Shown one piece after another: positions 28,408 to 36,617 of a stretch of DNA of 64,000 nt. The stretch spans positions 1-64,000 of the forward strand of contig CAILJB010000091.1 in NCBI GenBank assembly GCA_903834465.1, read 5' to 3'. The stretch's first letter is position 1, and each line of letters starts with the position of its first letter. Source of the DNA: an uncultured Pseudomonadota bacterium (lineage in GTDB: Bacteria; Pseudomonadota; Gammaproteobacteria; Methylococcales; Methylomonadaceae). The notes below the pieces were generated by a model. That model was not told the origin of the DNA. It made no database searches and saw only the letters and a list, made by a program, of their open reading frames with translations. The position numbers were made by a program, and so were the translations under genes.

Positions 28408-28881
28408 ATGACCATATCTTTAATGCCATCCATCCACAATAATTTTTATGCAACGCACGTTAAATTGATGGCTAACAGTTTTGAACGATTGCTTGGACGT
28501 TCATTGATTAACAGCAGCGATGATGAAAGGCTTGCCGAAGCCGTTTTTAATGGCGAATTTGCCTTGCTATCGCATAACACGGCATCAGAACCGATGTTTA
28601 ATTATGCCAATGCGAAAGCGTTAGCATTATTTGAATTGAGTTGGGAAGAACTCATCGCATTACCTTCTCGTTTATCTGCCGAATCTGTGAATCAAGACGA
28701 ACGGGCAAAATTACTAACGCAAGTCACCACAAAGGGTTTCATTGACAATTACCAAGGCGTTCGTATTTCTAAAACAGGCAAACGGTTCAACATCCGCAAT
28801 GCCGTTGTGTGGAATTTGCTTGATGACGATGGAATCTACCAAGGACAGGCGGCGTGCTTTTCTGATTGGAAATTTTTATAA
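28408..28881 (+). CDS. MEKHLA domain protein (PAS-like)
   Basis: 157 residues from the ATG at 28408. It matches the MEKHLA domain layout: HVKLMANSFERLLGRSL, NYANAKALALFELSWEEL (PAS-like core), and a C-terminal AACFSDWKFL. MEKHLA proteins are related to PAS sensors, and no bacterial function is established. No output domain is fused. A TTG 24 bp upstream in frame is a less likely start. It is followed by a strong terminator. Confidence 0.88.
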   Translation: MTISLMPSIHNNFYATHVKLMANSFERLLGRSLINSSDDERLAEAVFNGEFALLSHNTASEPMFNYANAKALALFELSWEELIALPSRLSAESVNQDERAKLLTQVTTKGFIDNYQGVRISKTGKRFNIRNAVVWNLLDDDGIYQGQAACFSDWKFL

Positions 28882-28886
28882 GTTAT

Positions 28887-28924
28887 AAAAAAAGGCGATG
28901 TTTTTAGCATCGCCTTTTTATTTT
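28887..28924. terminator. Bidirectional terminator between convergent genes
   Basis: AAAAAGGCGATG / CATCGCCTTTTT forms a perfect 12-bp stem around TTTTTAG, with A-run and T-run on both sides. It serves the MEKHLA gene and the convergent periplasmic-protein gene. Confidence 0.92.
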
Positions 28925-28939
28925 CCACTTTATTTCAAC

Positions 28940-29320
28940 TTATTGGTGATTCGTTGCATAAAGTTGCTTGATTTCTTTGTAGCGATTTAACGCCTCAGCC
29001 AATAATTCTTTAGCTGTTTCTTGCTCATTTTTCAAAAGCGCGGCTCGCACTTGTTTTAAAACATTGCTGGCTTGATTACGTTTTAAATCCAATACATTGT
29101 TGGCAATATCTTTTTGTAATTGGCGAGCATCGGTTAGCATGTCAACTAGAATTTCATTGCTTGTGCCGTTATCCATGCCGGTTTTGATTTCTTCTACTTT
29201 TGCCAAAGTATTATCAATGGCGGCTCTCACTTCATCATAAGAGGGATTCGCCACCGCAAAAGCGGTTGAAGATATTGTCGCGATAACAAAAGAAATTAGG
29301 ATTTTTTTAAATACGTTCAT
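28940..29320 (-). CDS. Hypothetical secreted helical protein
   Basis: 126 residues. Signal peptide about 1-22 (KKILISFVIATISSTAFA), then an almost wholly helical mature protein (AAIDNTLAKVEEIKTGMDN, LTDARQLQKDIANNVLDL, VRAALLKNEQETAKELLAEAL) suggesting a small periplasmic four-helix bundle. It has no haem motif and few His, so cytochrome b562 or SmbP identity is not supported. It is divergent from marR across 265 bp containing palindromic operators, so it is a candidate MarR target. Confidence 0.7.
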   Translation of the reverse strand: MNVFKKILISFVIATISSTAFAVANPSYDEVRAAIDNTLAKVEEIKTGMDNGTSNEILVDMLTDARQLQKDIANNVLDLKRNQASNVLKQVRAALLKNEQETAKELLAEALNRYKEIKQLYATNHQ

Positions 29321-29361
29321 TAGAATAAACCTCGCAGGGTGGTGAATAAAATATTGATACC

Positions 29362-29412
29362 TAATCAGTCAGAACAGACTTTTGAATCAGAAAAGTTTTG
29401 AACGACTGATTA
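29362..29412. repeat. 9-bp perfect inverted repeat in the leader of the secreted-protein gene
   Basis: TAATCAGTC (29362-29370) and GACTGATTA (29404-29412) are perfect inverted repeats separated by 33 nt. They lie in the likely 5' leader of the leftward secreted-protein gene. They could form an mRNA stem or a distant pair of half-sites. Confidence 0.45.
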
Positions 29413-29440
29413 AATATGGACAATATATTAACATCACTTA

Positions 29441-29474
29441 GTTCTGATTAGAACTATTTTGTTCTAATCAGAAC
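29441..29474. promoter_or_regulatory. Paired MarR-type operators
   Basis: GTTCTGATTAGAAC (29441-29454) and its exact reverse complement GTTCTAATCAGAAC (29461-29474) stand 20 bp apart, about two helical turns, separated by TATTTT. Each is a near-perfect 14-bp palindrome of the size bound by MarR dimers. The pair lies between the marR gene and the divergent secreted-protein gene. Confidence 0.82.
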
Positions 29475-29552
29475 TATTTTTTAAATATTTTTATCTTCAT
29501 GAAATAACAAGATTTTTCCTGATGTTATTTAAATATTAAGATTACACTAATT

Positions 29553-29566
29553 GTTCTAATTAGAAC
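29553..29566. promoter_or_regulatory. Third MarR-type operator next to the marR start
   Basis: GTTCTAATTAGAAC is a perfect 14-bp palindrome, the symmetrised version of the two sites at 29441-29474, and ends 19 bp before the marR ATG. Binding here would block marR's own promoter or elongation, implying autorepression. Confidence 0.82.
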
Positions 29567-29585
29567 TTTAAATTACTTAAAAATT

Positions 29586-30056
29586 ATGAAATCTACCTTT
29601 CCAACCGTGTTGCGTGAATTATTACGAACACACCAAGCCTTTTTATCTTATGCCGCAAGTCATGTGCAAAAACTTGATCTGACATTGCCACAATTCGACA
29701 TTATCATCACGCTAGGCAATACGGATGGGCTGCCTTATAAAATACTCGGCGAAAAAACGTTAATTACCAAAGGTACATTAACAGGAGTGATTAGCCGGTT
29801 GGAAGACAAAGGACTTGTTCAACGTGATGCGTCAAAAACGGATGGACGTAGTCAGATTATTCGATTGACGGAAACAGGTTATGCCCTATTTGAACGTACG
29901 TTTCCTGAACATTTATTATTTATTAACCGCTTATTTGATAACTATTCCCCTGAGGATGTTATCAACCTTGAGGCGGCGTTAAAACAATTGCATGAGGCTG
30001 TCATCTCACTGCGTAGCGAAGAACAAGAAAAAATTGTGGATGATACTGAGGCATAA
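29586..30056 (+). CDS. MarR-family transcriptional regulator
   Basis: 156 residues with a winged-helix domain: LTLPQFDIIITLGNTDG, the recognition region LITKGTLTGVISRLEDKGLVQR, and the wing SKTDGRSQIIRLTETG. Helical ends provide dimerisation. Three copies of a 14-bp palindrome upstream are its likely operators, giving autoregulation and control of the divergent secreted-protein gene. The ligand is unknown; no Cys-based redox motif was seen. Confidence 0.92.
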   Translation: MKSTFPTVLRELLRTHQAFLSYAASHVQKLDLTLPQFDIIITLGNTDGLPYKILGEKTLITKGTLTGVISRLEDKGLVQRDASKTDGRSQIIRLTETGYALFERTFPEHLLFINRLFDNYSPEDVINLEAALKQLHEAVISLRSEEQEKIVDDTEA

Positions 30057-30070
30057 AAACGGTAAGTAAT

Positions 30071-30102
30071 AAAAAAGCGATGTTTTTGACATCGCTTTTT
30101 TT
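30071..30102. terminator. Bidirectional terminator between marR and era
   Basis: AAAAAAGCGATGT / ACATCGCTTTTTT forms a perfect 13-bp stem around TTTTG, followed by further T. It serves convergent marR and era. Confidence 0.92.
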
Positions 30103-30123
30103 ATTATTCGAGATTTAGTTATC

Positions 30124-31005
30124 TCAATCCTGATAACCCAAACTCTGCAACGCCCGTTCGTTATCTGACCAACCTTTTTTCACTTTCACCCAAAGTTGCA
30201 AATACACTTTCTGCCCAATCAAACGCTCAATATCAAGCCGCGCATCCGTGCCAACTTTTTTCAACATTTCGCCTTCTGTGCCAATGATGATACTTTTTTG
30301 CGAGAGTCGCTCAATCCAAATAATTGCGTAGATTTTGCTGATATTTTCGAGTTCTTCATAACGTTCAATTTCAACCGTCAATTCATACGGCAATTCTGCC
30401 CCCAAACGACGCATTAACTTTTCACGAATAATCTCACCCACCAAAAATCGCTCTGGTCTATCGGTAATTTGGTCAGCGGGGTAAATTAAATCACCTTCCG
30501 GCAACAAGCCCATAATTTCGCTTTCCAATTCCTCTAAATGGATACCTTTTAACGCCGAAATGGGAAAAATAGCATGAAACGGAAAACGCTCTTGTGCAGC
30601 GGCAAAAAAGGCAAACACTTTGTCTTTGTCCGTAATTCTATCGACTTTATTGACCGCCAAAATAACCGGTAAACCGGCTTGTTTGAGTTTTTCAAAAATC
30701 ACTTCGTCGTATTCTTGAAACGCTAAACTGTCGAGCAACCACACAATCACATTCACACCGAGCAACGTGGTATCGGCGGTGCGATTGAGTTGACGATTTA
30801 ACGCTTTCTTTTGGTCGGCGTGCATCCCTGGCGTATCCATGTAAATGGCTTGCCCTGCGTCAGTCGTGTTAATACCTAAAATTCGATGGCGCGTCGTTTG
30901 AGGTTTGCGCGAGGTGATACTGATTTTTTGTTTGATTAAATGATTCATTAACGTCGATTTACCGACATTAGGGCGACCGATTAACGCGACGTAACCGCAA
31001 TTCAT
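30124..31005 (-). CDS. era: GTPase Era
   Basis: A 293-residue GTPase with a C-terminal KH domain that binds 16S rRNA during 30S assembly. G1 is GRPNVGKST, G3 DTPGMH and G4 NKVD, and the KH region starts about residue 200 (REKLMRRLGAELPYEL) with IIGTEGEMLKKVG. It is the last gene of lepA-lepB-rnc-era, overlapping rnc by 4 bp. The usual recO/pdxJ continuation is replaced by the marR region. Confidence 0.97.
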   Translation of the reverse strand: MNCGYVALIGRPNVGKSTLMNHLIKQKISITSRKPQTTRHRILGINTTDAGQAIYMDTPGMHADQKKALNRQLNRTADTTLLGVNVIVWLLDSLAFQEYDEVIFEKLKQAGLPVILAVNKVDRITDKDKVFAFFAAAQERFPFHAIFPISALKGIHLEELESEIMGLLPEGDLIYPADQITDRPERFLVGEIIREKLMRRLGAELPYELTVEIERYEELENISKIYAIIWIERLSQKSIIIGTEGEMLKKVGTDARLDIERLIGQKVYLQLWVKVKKGWSDNERALQSLGYQD

Positions 31006-31688
31006 AATATATTTTCCTTAGCTAATAATTCGAGGAGGATTTCTGCGGCGGCTTGTTCCGCGCCTTTTCGGGTGACACCTGCGCCGATGCTAGGGTCTGG
31101 CAATAACGAAATTTTGCATTGCACTTTAAACGTTTGTTCGTGCGCTAACCCCGACATTGTTAATAATTCATACTGCGGCAAGTCGAGTTTTTTGGATTGC
31201 ATCAATTCTTGTAAACGGGTTTTGGGGTCTTTTTGACCGTGATTTAACGAGAGATTGTGCAGTTTTTCGGCAAATAATTCGGCAACCCATTTCTGACACG
31301 CTGGCATGCCCTGATCTTGGTACAACGCTGCAATAATAGCTTCAACCGCATCGGATAAAATGGAATCCCGACGAAAACCGCCACTTTTCAATTCACCTGA
31401 ACCAAGTAGCAAATAATCGCCTAGATTATGTTGTCGCGCCAATTCGGCAAGCGAACGTTGATTCACCAAATTGGCGCGTAAACGGCTTAATACACCTTCG
31501 GGCGCATTGGGAAACAAATTGTATAACTGCTCTGCGATAACAAACCCTAAAATCGCATCGCCTAAAAATTCTAATCGTTCATTGTTATTCGAACTTGCGC
31601 TGCGATGTGTCAGCGCACGAACAAACAACTGTGGCTCATTAAAAACTAAACCTAATTTTTTACTTAATACTTCTGGTTTTTTTGTCAT
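31002..31688 (-). CDS. rnc: Ribonuclease III
   Basis: A 228-residue endonuclease for double-stranded RNA, needed for rRNA maturation. The catalytic signature NNERLEFLGDAILGF is intact with the acidic metal ligands, a second acidic cluster is at DAVEAIIAALYQD, and the C-terminal double-stranded RNA-binding domain ends in KGAEQAAAEILLELL. It overlaps era by 4 bp and starts directly after lepB. Confidence 0.97.
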   Translation of the reverse strand: MTKKPEVLSKKLGLVFNEPQLFVRALTHRSASSNNNERLEFLGDAILGFVIAEQLYNLFPNAPEGVLSRLRANLVNQRSLAELARQHNLGDYLLLGSGELKSGGFRRDSILSDAVEAIIAALYQDQGMPACQKWVAELFAEKLHNLSLNHGQKDPKTRLQELMQSKKLDLPQYELLTMSGLAHEQTFKVQCKISLLPDPSIGAGVTRKGAEQAAAEILLELLAKENIL

Positions 31689-32465
31689 TTATTTCAAAAC
31701 CGTCCCAATCCGTCCAAAATCAACACCTTTATTTTGCCAATCCCAACTCATCCAAATGAAAAACGCTTTACCGACTAAGTTTTCTTCCGGCACAGTTCCC
31801 CAATAACGGCTGTCGTTACTGTTATCACGGTTATCACCCATCATAAAATATTGCCCTTCTGGCACAGTGTAAGTGAATTCAACAGATGAAACGCCATCAC
31901 GATTTAACATTTGATGTTCAACGCCGGTTAAGTTTTCCAAAAATAACGCCGCACCAGTCATATCTTCGCCTTGTCCGACACCTTGAAAACTGCCCAATGC
32001 CGTTTCTGGAATTGGCTGACCATTCACGGTTAAACGTTTATTGATGTATGAAATTTTATCGTGCGGCAAGCCAATCAAACGTTTGATGTAATCCACTTCG
32101 GGATTTTTAGGATAACGAAACACCACAATATCGCCACGTCGAGGTTGGCTCAATTCAATCACTTTTTTGTTAATAACAGGAATGCGAATGCCATAAGTAA
32201 ATTTATTCACCAAAATGAAATCCCCCACCAACAACGTCGGCATCATGGATGCAGAAGGAATCCGAAACGGCTCAGCAATAAATGAACGCAGCAAAAAGAC
32301 AATCAGCACAACCGGAAAAAATGAATGCGCGTATTCGACTAACAGCGGTTCTTTTTCGATGTCATAAGGCACATTTTGCTGTTTCAAATACCACGCATAA
32401 CCGCCCCAAATCACGCCTGTCACGATAGTTGCTGCAAATAAAAAAAACGAAAAATCAAAGTCCAT
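31689..32465 (-). CDS. lepB: Signal peptidase I
   Basis: A 258-residue membrane serine protease that removes Sec/Tat signal peptides. N-terminal membrane helices lie at about 4-24 and 47-62. The catalytic Ser is in FRIPSASMMPTL, the catalytic Lys in DYIKRLIGLP, and the family box D MGDNRDNSNDSRYWG is present. It lies between lepA (11 bp) and rnc (0 bp). Confidence 0.97.
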   Translation of the reverse strand: MDFDFSFFLFAATIVTGVIWGGYAWYLKQQNVPYDIEKEPLLVEYAHSFFPVVLIVFLLRSFIAEPFRIPSASMMPTLLVGDFILVNKFTYGIRIPVINKKVIELSQPRRGDIVVFRYPKNPEVDYIKRLIGLPHDKISYINKRLTVNGQPIPETALGSFQGVGQGEDMTGAALFLENLTGVEHQMLNRDGVSSVEFTYTVPEGQYFMMGDNRDNSNDSRYWGTVPEENLVGKAFFIWMSWDWQNKGVDFGRIGTVLK

Positions 32466-32476
32466 TTATATCACCG

Positions 32477-34276
32477 TTATTCTTTGTTCAATTTCAAAAC
32501 CGCTAAAAACGCTTCTTGTGGAATTTCAACATTACCCACTTGTTTCATACGTTTTTTACCGGCTTTTTGTTTTTCGAGCAGTTTTTTCTTACGCGAAATA
32601 TCGCCGCCGTAACATTTTGCCAACACGTTTTTACTCATCGCTTTTACGGTCGAACGGGCAATAATTTTCGCGCCAATCGCCGCTTGAATGGCAATTTCAA
32701 ACATTTGACGCGGAATTAACTCTTTCATTTTATCAACTAATTCATGACCTCGACGTTGACTGACATCTTTATGCACAATCATCGACAACGCATCGACCTT
32801 TTCGCCGTTAATTAACACATCGAGTTTCACCAACGCGGCTTCTTGGAAACGCAAAAATTCATAATCAAACGACGCAAAACCACGACTGACGGATTTCAAG
32901 CGGTCAAAAAAATCCAAAACGACTTCGTTTAACGGCATTTCGTAATGCAACGACACTTGTCGCCCGACGTATTGCATATCTTTTTGCACGCCCCGTTTTT
33001 CGATACAGAGCGTAATCACTGCGCCGACGTAAGTTTCTGGTACAAGAATATTGGCACGAATAATCGGTTCACGGATTTCTTGAATCGTACCGTTTTCAGG
33101 CAATTTCGCCGGATTATCCACCATAATGGTTTTGCCGGTTTGCGTAATCACTTCGTAAATTACCGTTGGCGCAGTGGTAATCAAATCAACGTCGTATTCA
33201 CGTTCTAAACGTTCTTGCACAATTTCCATGTGCAACATGCCTAAGAATCCGCACCGGAAACCAAAACCTAATGCTTGCGAAGTTTCAGGTTCAAATTGCA
33301 ACGCAGCATCATTCAAATTCAATTTGTTCAACGCTTCGCGCAAATCTTCGTAATTGTCGGAACTAACCGGATAAATCCCTGCGAAAACGCGCGGTTGCAC
33401 GCGCTGAAAACCAGTCAATTGTTCAGTTGCTGGATTGTCTGTCCATGTGACGGTATCACCCACCGGCGCACCGAAAATGTCTTTAATTCCAGCGACTAAA
33501 AAACCTACTTCGCCGGTATTTAAAATTTCTTTTTCAACCCGTTTTGGCGTAAACACACCAACTTTTTCAGCTAAAAACGATTTGCCCGTGGACATGATGG
33601 TGATTTTCTGTTTGCGCTTGATGCTGCCATTCATAATCCGAACCAGCGACACCACGCCCAAATAACTGTCAAACCATGAATCAATAATTAACGCTTGCAA
33701 CGGCGCGTCAGGGTCGCCGACGGGACATGGAACTTTTAAGACGAGTTGTTCTAAAACATCTTTCACACCTAAACCGGTTTTCGCGCTAATCATCAACGCC
33801 TCGTCAGCCGGAATTCCAATCACTTCTTCGATTTCTGTCATGACCCGCTCAGGTTCAGCGGACGGTAAATCGATTTTGTTTAAAACGGGAACAACTTCTA
33901 AACCTTGTTCGATGGCGGTGTAACAATTCGCCACACTTTGTGCTTCTACGCCTTGCGCTGCATCGACGACAAGTAACGCGCCTTCGCATGCGGCGAGAGA
34001 ACGTGATACTTCATACGAAAAATCAACGTGTCCAGGGGTGTCGATAAAATTAAGTTGATAAATTTCGCCGTCAGCGGCTTTGAAATCGAGGGTGACGCTT
34101 TGCGCTTTGATGGTAATTCCGCGTTCTTTTTCAATATCCATTGAATCGAGAACTTGAGCAGACATTTCGCGGTCAGATAATCCACCACAAAGTTGAATAA
34201 AACGGTCGGCGAGCGTTGATTTACCATGATCGATATGCGCGATGATGGAAAAGTTTCTAATATGTTTTAAATCCAC
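32477..34276 (-). CDS. lepA: Elongation factor 4 (LepA)
   Basis: A 599-residue translational GTPase acting on stalled or initiating ribosomes. G1 is [10 protein letters not shown]3 DTPGHVDF and G4 NKIDLP, followed by EF-G-like domains and the LepA-specific C-terminal domain ending in [18 protein letters not shown]. First gene of the lepA-lepB-rnc-era operon; its promoter should lie in 34277-34301. Confidence 0.98.
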   Translation of the reverse strand: MDLKHIRNFSIIAHIDHGKSTLADRFIQLCGGLSDREMSAQVLDSMDIEKERGITIKAQSVTLDFKAADGEIYQLNFIDTPGHVDFSYEVSRSLAACEGALLVVDAAQGVEAQSVANCYTAIEQGLEVVPVLNKIDLPSAEPERVMTEIEEVIGIPADEALMISAKTGLGVKDVLEQLVLKVPCPVGDPDAPLQALIIDSWFDSYLGVVSLVRIMNGSIKRKQKITIMSTGKSFLAEKVGVFTPKRVEKEILNTGEVGFLVAGIKDIFGAPVGDTVTWTDNPATEQLTGFQRVQPRVFAGIYPVSSDNYEDLREALNKLNLNDAALQFEPETSQALGFGFRCGFLGMLHMEIVQERLEREYDVDLITTAPTVIYEVITQTGKTIMVDNPAKLPENGTIQEIREPIIRANILVPETYVGAVITLCIEKRGVQKDMQYVGRQVSLHYEMPLNEVVLDFFDRLKSVSRGFASFDYEFLRFQEAALVKLDVLINGEKVDALSMIVHKDVSQRRGHELVDKMKELIPRQMFEIAIQAAIGAKIIARSTVKAMSKNVLAKCYGGDISRKKKLLEKQKAGKKRMKQVGNVEIPQEAFLAVLKLNKE

Positions 34277-34301
34277 GGGTTACTTTTTGAAATTTGAAGG
34301 T

Positions 34302-34336
34302 AAAAAAATCGGACTAGCCAACGGTGCAGCTAATCC
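34302..34336 (-). terminator. Terminator after the Pro/His-rich secreted-protein gene
   Basis: On the minus strand GGATTAGC / GCTAGTCC (one G-T pair) with a 10-nt loop is followed by GATTTTTTT. It separates the upstream secreted-protein gene from lepA. Confidence 0.78.
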
Positions 34337-34408
34337 GTACGGTGTTTGTTTGCGCTATTCTATCAAAGTCGGTTGAGGCACGGGACGATATTATTGATAG
34401 GTGCAAAA

Positions 34409-34792
34409 TTAACGATTCCAGCAATTTCTGGAGTAATAATTTGAGTTACCATCATCGCGGTAATACTCTCTGCACTTTTCACGGTCATAATCGTCTCTAT
34501 CATGGTGACGGTGTTGTTGATGCTCGTAATATTCATGTTCGCGGCGTTCGAGTTCAAACTCACGTTGTCTTAACTGTTCTTCTCTGATTTCATACTGTGT
34601 TAATGGTCTACCGCCATAGTATGATGGTGGGGGTGGCGGAGGTGGCGCATATTGTGTTGCTTCATATAAAGCAGCGCCCGCAATCGCACCACCAACAATT
34701 GCAGGGGCAATCCAAGCATCGCCTCCACGATCAGCATTTGCTAGTAAAGGCACGGTGAACACAAGTGCTGCAACAACTAATTTTAATTTCAT
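34409..34792 (-). CDS. Hypothetical secreted low-complexity protein
   Basis: 127 residues. Signal peptide about 1-20 (LVVAALVFTVPLLANA), a Gly/Ala-rich hydrophobic stretch (IAPAIVGGAIAGAAL), a run of seven Pro, then an Arg/Glu/His/Tyr-rich helical tail (REEQLRQREFELERREHEY). Similar Gly-zipper plus charged-tail proteins are common in proteobacterial envelopes, with no known role. It has its own terminator. Confidence 0.72.
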   Translation of the reverse strand: MKLKLVVAALVFTVPLLANADRGGDAWIAPAIVGGAIAGAALYEATQYAPPPPPPPSYYGGRPLTQYEIREEQLRQREFELERREHEYYEHQQHRHHDRDDYDREKCREYYRDDGNSNYYSRNCWNR

Positions 34793-34835
34793 ATTTGCTC
34801 TCCAGTTTGCGGATTGTGCTTATAGGTTTAACGTA

Positions 34836-35123
34836 TCATTGCAATCGCTGTAACGCAATTTTATGAACATCGTTGCGTTCACGTTTTCCAATTGCAATCA
34901 CTGTGACCGTCACAACATTATCAAAAACTTGATAAACCAATCGATAACCTGATTTCTTGAGTTTTATTTTGTACACATTCGAGCCACCCGACAATTTTGC
35001 TTTTGGAATATGTGGCATTTCCAAGATTTCAGCGAGCTTCTTTTTCAATTGTATTCGTAAAGTAGCATCTAATTTTTGCCATTCCTTCAACGCGCTATCT
35101 TTAAACTCAAGCTCATAAATCAT
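34836..35123 (-). CDS. RelE/ParE-family toxin
   Basis: 95 residues from the ATG at 35123. RelE fold signs: IYELEFKDSALKEWQKLD at the start, LSGGSNVYKIKLKKSGYRLVY in the middle, and TVIAIGKRERNDVHKIA at the end, with the basic residues used for ribosome-dependent mRNA cleavage. The start overlaps the antitoxin gene by 11 bp, the usual antitoxin-first arrangement. Confidence 0.92.
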   Translation of the reverse strand: MIYELEFKDSALKEWQKLDATLRIQLKKKLAEILEMPHIPKAKLSGGSNVYKIKLKKSGYRLVYQVFDNVVTVTVIAIGKRERNDVHKIALQRLQ

Positions 35124-35325
35124 CGAGCGAGACCTTAATTGTTGGTTCATTTTCCCGCGCTTTCACAATTGCAAAAAATTCTGCGTCCTCTACCGCTTCG
35201 TCAAAATAATCGTTTAGATATTTTGCCAAAACATTGTTCACAATTTCATCAACGGAAAAAAGCGTTTGTTGCGACAGCATGGTAATTTGTTGGTTTAAAT
35301 TTTCATTCAACGTAACTATTGTCAT
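35113..35325 (-). CDS. RelB/Phd-type antitoxin
   Basis: 70 residues from the ATG at 35325 (MTIVTLNENLN), chosen because GAAGG lies eight bases upstream; a start at 35340 would add five residues. It has an N-terminal DNA-binding part and an acidic C-terminal toxin-binding part (DEAVEDAEFFAIVKARENEP). Paired with the RelE-like toxin downstream. The family split between RelB and DUF6290-like types is not certain. Confidence 0.85.
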   Translation of the reverse strand: MTIVTLNENLNQQITMLSQQTLFSVDEIVNNVLAKYLNDYFDEAVEDAEFFAIVKARENEPTIKVSLDDL

Positions 35326-35421
35326 TTCATTTACCTTCAATTATATAGCGTTTTAGATTTGATCTTTAGGTTGGTGCTAATGAATTTATCGAAAATTTGT
35401 TAATAACTATCACGAATCAAC

Positions 35422-35433
35422 ATGATATATCAT
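35422..35433. promoter_or_regulatory. 12-bp palindrome between the toxin-antitoxin pair and the DGQHR unit
   Basis: ATGATATATCAT is a perfect palindrome about 100 bp upstream of the antitoxin gene and about 190 bp upstream of the DGQHR gene. A weaker inverted pair TCGT-N6-ACGA lies at 35515-35528. The rest of this 294-bp divergent gap (35326-35619) shows no gene and no convincing promoter hexamers. Confidence 0.4.
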
Positions 35434-35619
35434 TTTCTCGTAAAACCTTGGCATAAAACATAAACACCGGCGTAAAGAACACGTCATTATTCACATCAAA
35501 AACATTGAAAATTATCGTTATTTTACGAAAACAACCGTACAATTCAACGATACGACTACGCTATTAAATTTATAAAAAGCATAGTTTTTCCTTATTTTTC
35601 AAAAAATATTCATAACTAT

Positions 35620-36615
35620 ATGACAACTAAAAAATTTACCGCTTTTAGTATTGGTACCGATAATGTTGAATGCTATGCAACCGTTATGTCAGCACAAGAA
35701 ATGGTTAAAATCGCAACCGTGTCGCGTATTGATAAAGACCCAGAAAATGGTTATCAACGTTATTTAGACCCGAGGCGCGTTAAAGAAATTACATCGTATA
35801 TTGACATAGGAAATGTTATCCCAGGTTCTATCATCTTAAGTGTCCAAAAGGATTGCAATGTACATTATGATAAAGAAAATACAGAACTCAGTATTACGTT
35901 AGAAGATGGTAATCTTTTATTTGTGATTGATGGTCAACATCGATTATACGGTGCAAGTCAATGTATACAAGATGTGAAATTACCAGTTTGTATTTTTACA
36001 ACTTTAGATACTAAACAAGAGGTTCAATATTTTTTGGATATTAACGGTTATCAAAGAGGAGTAGCTAAAACACTACGAATTGAATTATTGAAGTTCATGT
36101 CTGAACCCGAATCTAAGGATGCAATTCGTAATCGTTTATTTAAAGAATTAAATGAAGATGTAGCATCTCCGCTTTATAACAGAATGTGTTCAACGACCTC
36201 CATTGCTGGGAAATTATCACATGTGCCATTTCAAGATGCCATCGATCCTTTACTTGATGGAAAAGTATTAAGATCCTATAACTACGAAGACAAAAAGATG
36301 TTAATTATGAATTATTTATTGGCGGTTGATGTTGTACTCAAAAAAATGGGGGAAGATTCTAATCGAATGACTAATTCCATATTTTTTCAGGCTATATTTA
36401 AAATATTTGAAGATGTTTGTTTAATGTCTCTGACTTATTTCAAAAACTATAAAGAATCATCTTTTATCGAAATACTTGATGGGATTACCACATTAAATTT
36501 TGAAAGATACCCCGGTTCAAATAATCAGGTTAAAAATGACATGATAAAGGAAATGAAAACACTTTTAGAAATAAAAACGAGAATTTTAGGCGTTCCAGAT
36601 GATTTACTGTTTTAA
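35620..36615 (+). CDS. DGQHR-domain (DndB-like) protein
   Basis: 331 residues. The diagnostic motif is VIDGQHRLYGA (about residues 106-116), preceded by RYLDPRRVKEITSYI and followed by CIFTTLDTKQEVQYFLDIN. This is the layout of DndB-like DGQHR proteins, in which DndB is the regulator of DNA phosphorothioation, while other members sit in defence or mobile regions. No dndA/C/D/E genes are in the window, so this is a stand-alone relative. It is markedly AT-rich against its neighbours, has no clear ribosome site, and forms a two-gene unit with the 296-aa gene 2 bp downstream. Confidence 0.88.
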   Translation: MTTKKFTAFSIGTDNVECYATVMSAQEMVKIATVSRIDKDPENGYQRYLDPRRVKEITSYIDIGNVIPGSIILSVQKDCNVHYDKENTELSITLEDGNLLFVIDGQHRLYGASQCIQDVKLPVCIFTTLDTKQEVQYFLDINGYQRGVAKTLRIELLKFMSEPESKDAIRNRLFKELNEDVASPLYNRMCSTTSIAGKLSHVPFQDAIDPLLDGKVLRSYNYEDKKMLIMNYLLAVDVVLKKMGEDSNRMTNSIFFQAIFKIFEDVCLMSLTYFKNYKESSFIEILDGITTLNFERYPGSNNQVKNDMIKEMKTLLEIKTRILGVPDDLLF

Positions 36616-36617
36616 AT

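Noticed and set aside
28940-29320. Cytochrome b562 or SmbP identity for the small secreted helical protein
   Set aside because: No haem-ligand pattern and too few His residues.
35340-35345. TATAAT on the minus strand just before the antitoxin gene
   Set aside because: It would place the transcript start at or after the ribosome site; no good -35 was found.
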